From contig NZ_CP047241.1 of the NCBI RefSeq assembly GCF_009856625.1, positions 62,001-126,000 of the forward strand: a stretch of 64,000 bases of DNA, given 5' to 3'. The notes beneath the pieces were generated by a model. That model did not search any database, had not been told where the DNA came from, and was given only the letters and a program-made list of their open reading frames with translations. The DNA comes from Aquitalea denitrificans. Lineage in GTDB: Bacteria; Pseudomonadota; Gammaproteobacteria; Burkholderiales; Chromobacteriaceae. The translations under genes and the position numbers were made by a program. Shown here one piece after another: positions 62,826 to 64,000 of this stretch; position 1 is the stretch's first letter, and each line of letters opens with the position of its first letter.

Positions 62826-64000
62826 ATGAGAAATTTGCGCAAATCCATCAGTTTGTCGGTAGCCATCGGCCTGGCCGGTGTTGCTGCATTGCTGCCACAG
62901 CAGGCCAGTGCCATTGAAGTCACAGCTGCTGTGCAGCAGGCTATTCTGAACAACCCGGAAGTGCTGGCCAAACTGCACCAGTTTCGCGGAGCCGGCCAGG
63001 ATGTAAACGTAGGCCGGGCGGGTTACATGCCAACAGTTGATCTGAGTTACGAATCCAATCGTCAGCGTTACGACTACCCCAGCACCGTGGCCGTAGCCGA
63101 CCAGAACTACACCACCCGTGGCTGGAAGCTGAGCTTGAGCCAGAACCTGTTCCAGGGCCTGCAGACCTATAACACGGTCAAGCAACTGGGTTATGACGAA
63201 CAGGCGAAATATTTCGATTTCCTCGATTCCACAGAAAGTATGGCCTTGCAGACCGTTCAGGCCTATCAGGACGTGCTGCGCTACCGTCAGCTGCTGGATA
63301 GTGCCCAGGAAAACTACGCCATCCACAAGGGAATCTTCGAGCAGATTTCCCAGAAGGTCCAGGCAGGGGTTGGCCGTCGCGTGGATCTGGAACAGGCTGC
63401 CGGCCGTCTGGCACTGGCGGAAAGCAATCTGATTACCGACACCTCCAACCTGCATGATGTCTCGGTGCGCTATGCCCGTCTGACCGGCAGCGATGCGCCG
63501 GCCCAACTGAGCGAGATTCCGTCGATGAAGGCTGCGCTGCCGGCCAGTCCGGACCTGATCAAGAATGCCGTTGTGCGCAATCCGGCTTACCTGAGTGCGC
63601 TGTCCAGCGTACGTTCGGCTCAGGCCGAGGTGAATGTGCGCCGCGGTGCCTTCTCGCCCACGCTGGACTTGCAGGCCAGCAAGGCGCCTACCGATAACTA
63701 CGATGGTTACAATGGCCGTACCAAGATCAGCTCGGTGGCCGTTATCTTCAACATGAATTTGTTCCGTGGTGGTGCCGACCGTGCCCGCCTGGGCTCGGCT
63801 GCCGAAAAGCTGAACACCACCAAGGACCTGCGCGACAAGGTATGCCGCGACATGCGCCAGACCCTGAGCATTGCCAACAACAATATCGTCAAGCTCAAGG
63901 ATCAGATGGAGTCGCTGCGTCAGCATCAGTTGTCCACGGAAAAGGCGCGCGATGCCTATCGCAAGCAGTTTGATATCGGCCAGCGTACCCTGCTGGATGT
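62826..64000 (+). CDS. lapE: TolC-family outer membrane channel (LapE-like), partial
   Basis: The first 391 codons are in the window and the gene runs off the right edge. A signal peptide ends near residue 29 (LLPQQASA). The mature part has the TolC repeat pattern: AVQQAILNNPEVL near the start, LSLSQNLFQGLQTYNTV, and the second-half equivalent VIFNMNLFRGGADRARLGSA, with long helical stretches between. It would be the outer-membrane part of the exporter formed with the lapB- and lapC-like products. It is divergent from lapG. Confidence 0.9.
   Translation, partial: MRNLRKSISLSVAIGLAGVAALLPQQASAIEVTAAVQQAILNNPEVLAKLHQFRGAGQDVNVGRAGYMPTVDLSYESNRQRYDYPSTVAVADQNYTTRGWKLSLSQNLFQGLQTYNTVKQLGYDEQAKYFDFLDSTESMALQTVQAYQDVLRYRQLLDSAQENYAIHKGIFEQISQKVQAGVGRRVDLEQAAGRLALAESNLITDTSNLHDVSVRYARLTGSDAPAQLSEIPSMKAALPASPDLIKNAVVRNPAYLSALSSVRSAQAEVNVRRGAFSPTLDLQASKAPTDNYDGYNGRTKISSVAVIFNMNLFRGGADRARLGSAAEKLNTTKDLRDKVCRDMRQTLSIANNNIVKLKDQMESLRQHQLSTEKARDAYRKQFDIGQRTLLD

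Overview
The window looks like a chromosomal segment of a betaproteobacterium, most likely of the order Neisseriales (Chromobacterium/Vogesella/Aquitalea-like). This is inferred from gene content and order: a his cluster running into hinT-tatABC, a caa3-type cytochrome oxidase cluster with DUF2970 and DUF2909 small genes, an ECF sigma-DUF3619-DUF3106-RDD group, and ilvB-ilvH-ilvC-pssA-leuA. Base composition is GC-rich and fairly even. I saw no insertion sequence, prophage, CRISPR array, tRNA or rRNA. The core reads as stable chromosome, with one accessory-type locus at the right end.

Layout. (1) 1-4719: N-acetylglucosamine utilisation: the end of a GntR regulator, nagA, a SIS-type glucosamine-6-phosphate deaminase and a PTS permease with an extra degenerate EIIB domain. 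(2) 4894-12445: gap, an Lrp/AsnC regulator, phoB-phoR, a Dabb protein, transaldolase, a hemerythrin-like protein and an unusual GNAT-AmpD fusion. (3) 12692-21442: kup, proS, a lytic transglycosylase, mntH, a MarR regulator, and a leftward ECF sigma operon. (4) 21668-30357: branched-chain amino-acid synthesis (ilvB, ilvH, ilvC), pssA, a 2-isopropylmalate synthase with an N-terminal helix-turn-helix-like domain, bioD and an HD-GYP protein. (5) 30602-38994: cytochrome c oxidase subunits II, I and III with assembly factors and heme A/O synthesis. (6) 39040-49018: a PilZ protein, then hisG-hisD, hisC-hisB-hisH-hisA, hisF-hisI-hisE, hinT, tatABC and a DUF2069 protein. (7) 49250-64000: a Lap-type biofilm adhesin system: type I secretion ABC transporter, membrane fusion protein, LuxR-type regulator, a 2109-residue adhesin with a retention module, then leftward lapD- and lapG-like genes and the start of a TolC-like outer membrane gene.

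How the genes work together. In the Lap locus, the LapB/LapC/LapE-like proteins would export the adhesin. Its N-terminal module would hold it in the outer membrane, the LapG-like protease would release it, and the LapD-like c-di-GMP receptor would sequester the protease when c-di-GMP is high. A PilZ protein and an HD-GYP protein elsewhere in the window belong to the same second-messenger world.

The most original signal is at leuA. An 85-residue HTH-like domain is fused in frame to a complete leucine-feedback enzyme. Upstream and over the start codon, the 7-mer ATTGGAC occurs five times within about 240 bp, including a perfect 20-bp palindrome and one copy inside the spacer of a good sigma-70 promoter. 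This suggests a leucine-sensing enzyme that represses its own gene.
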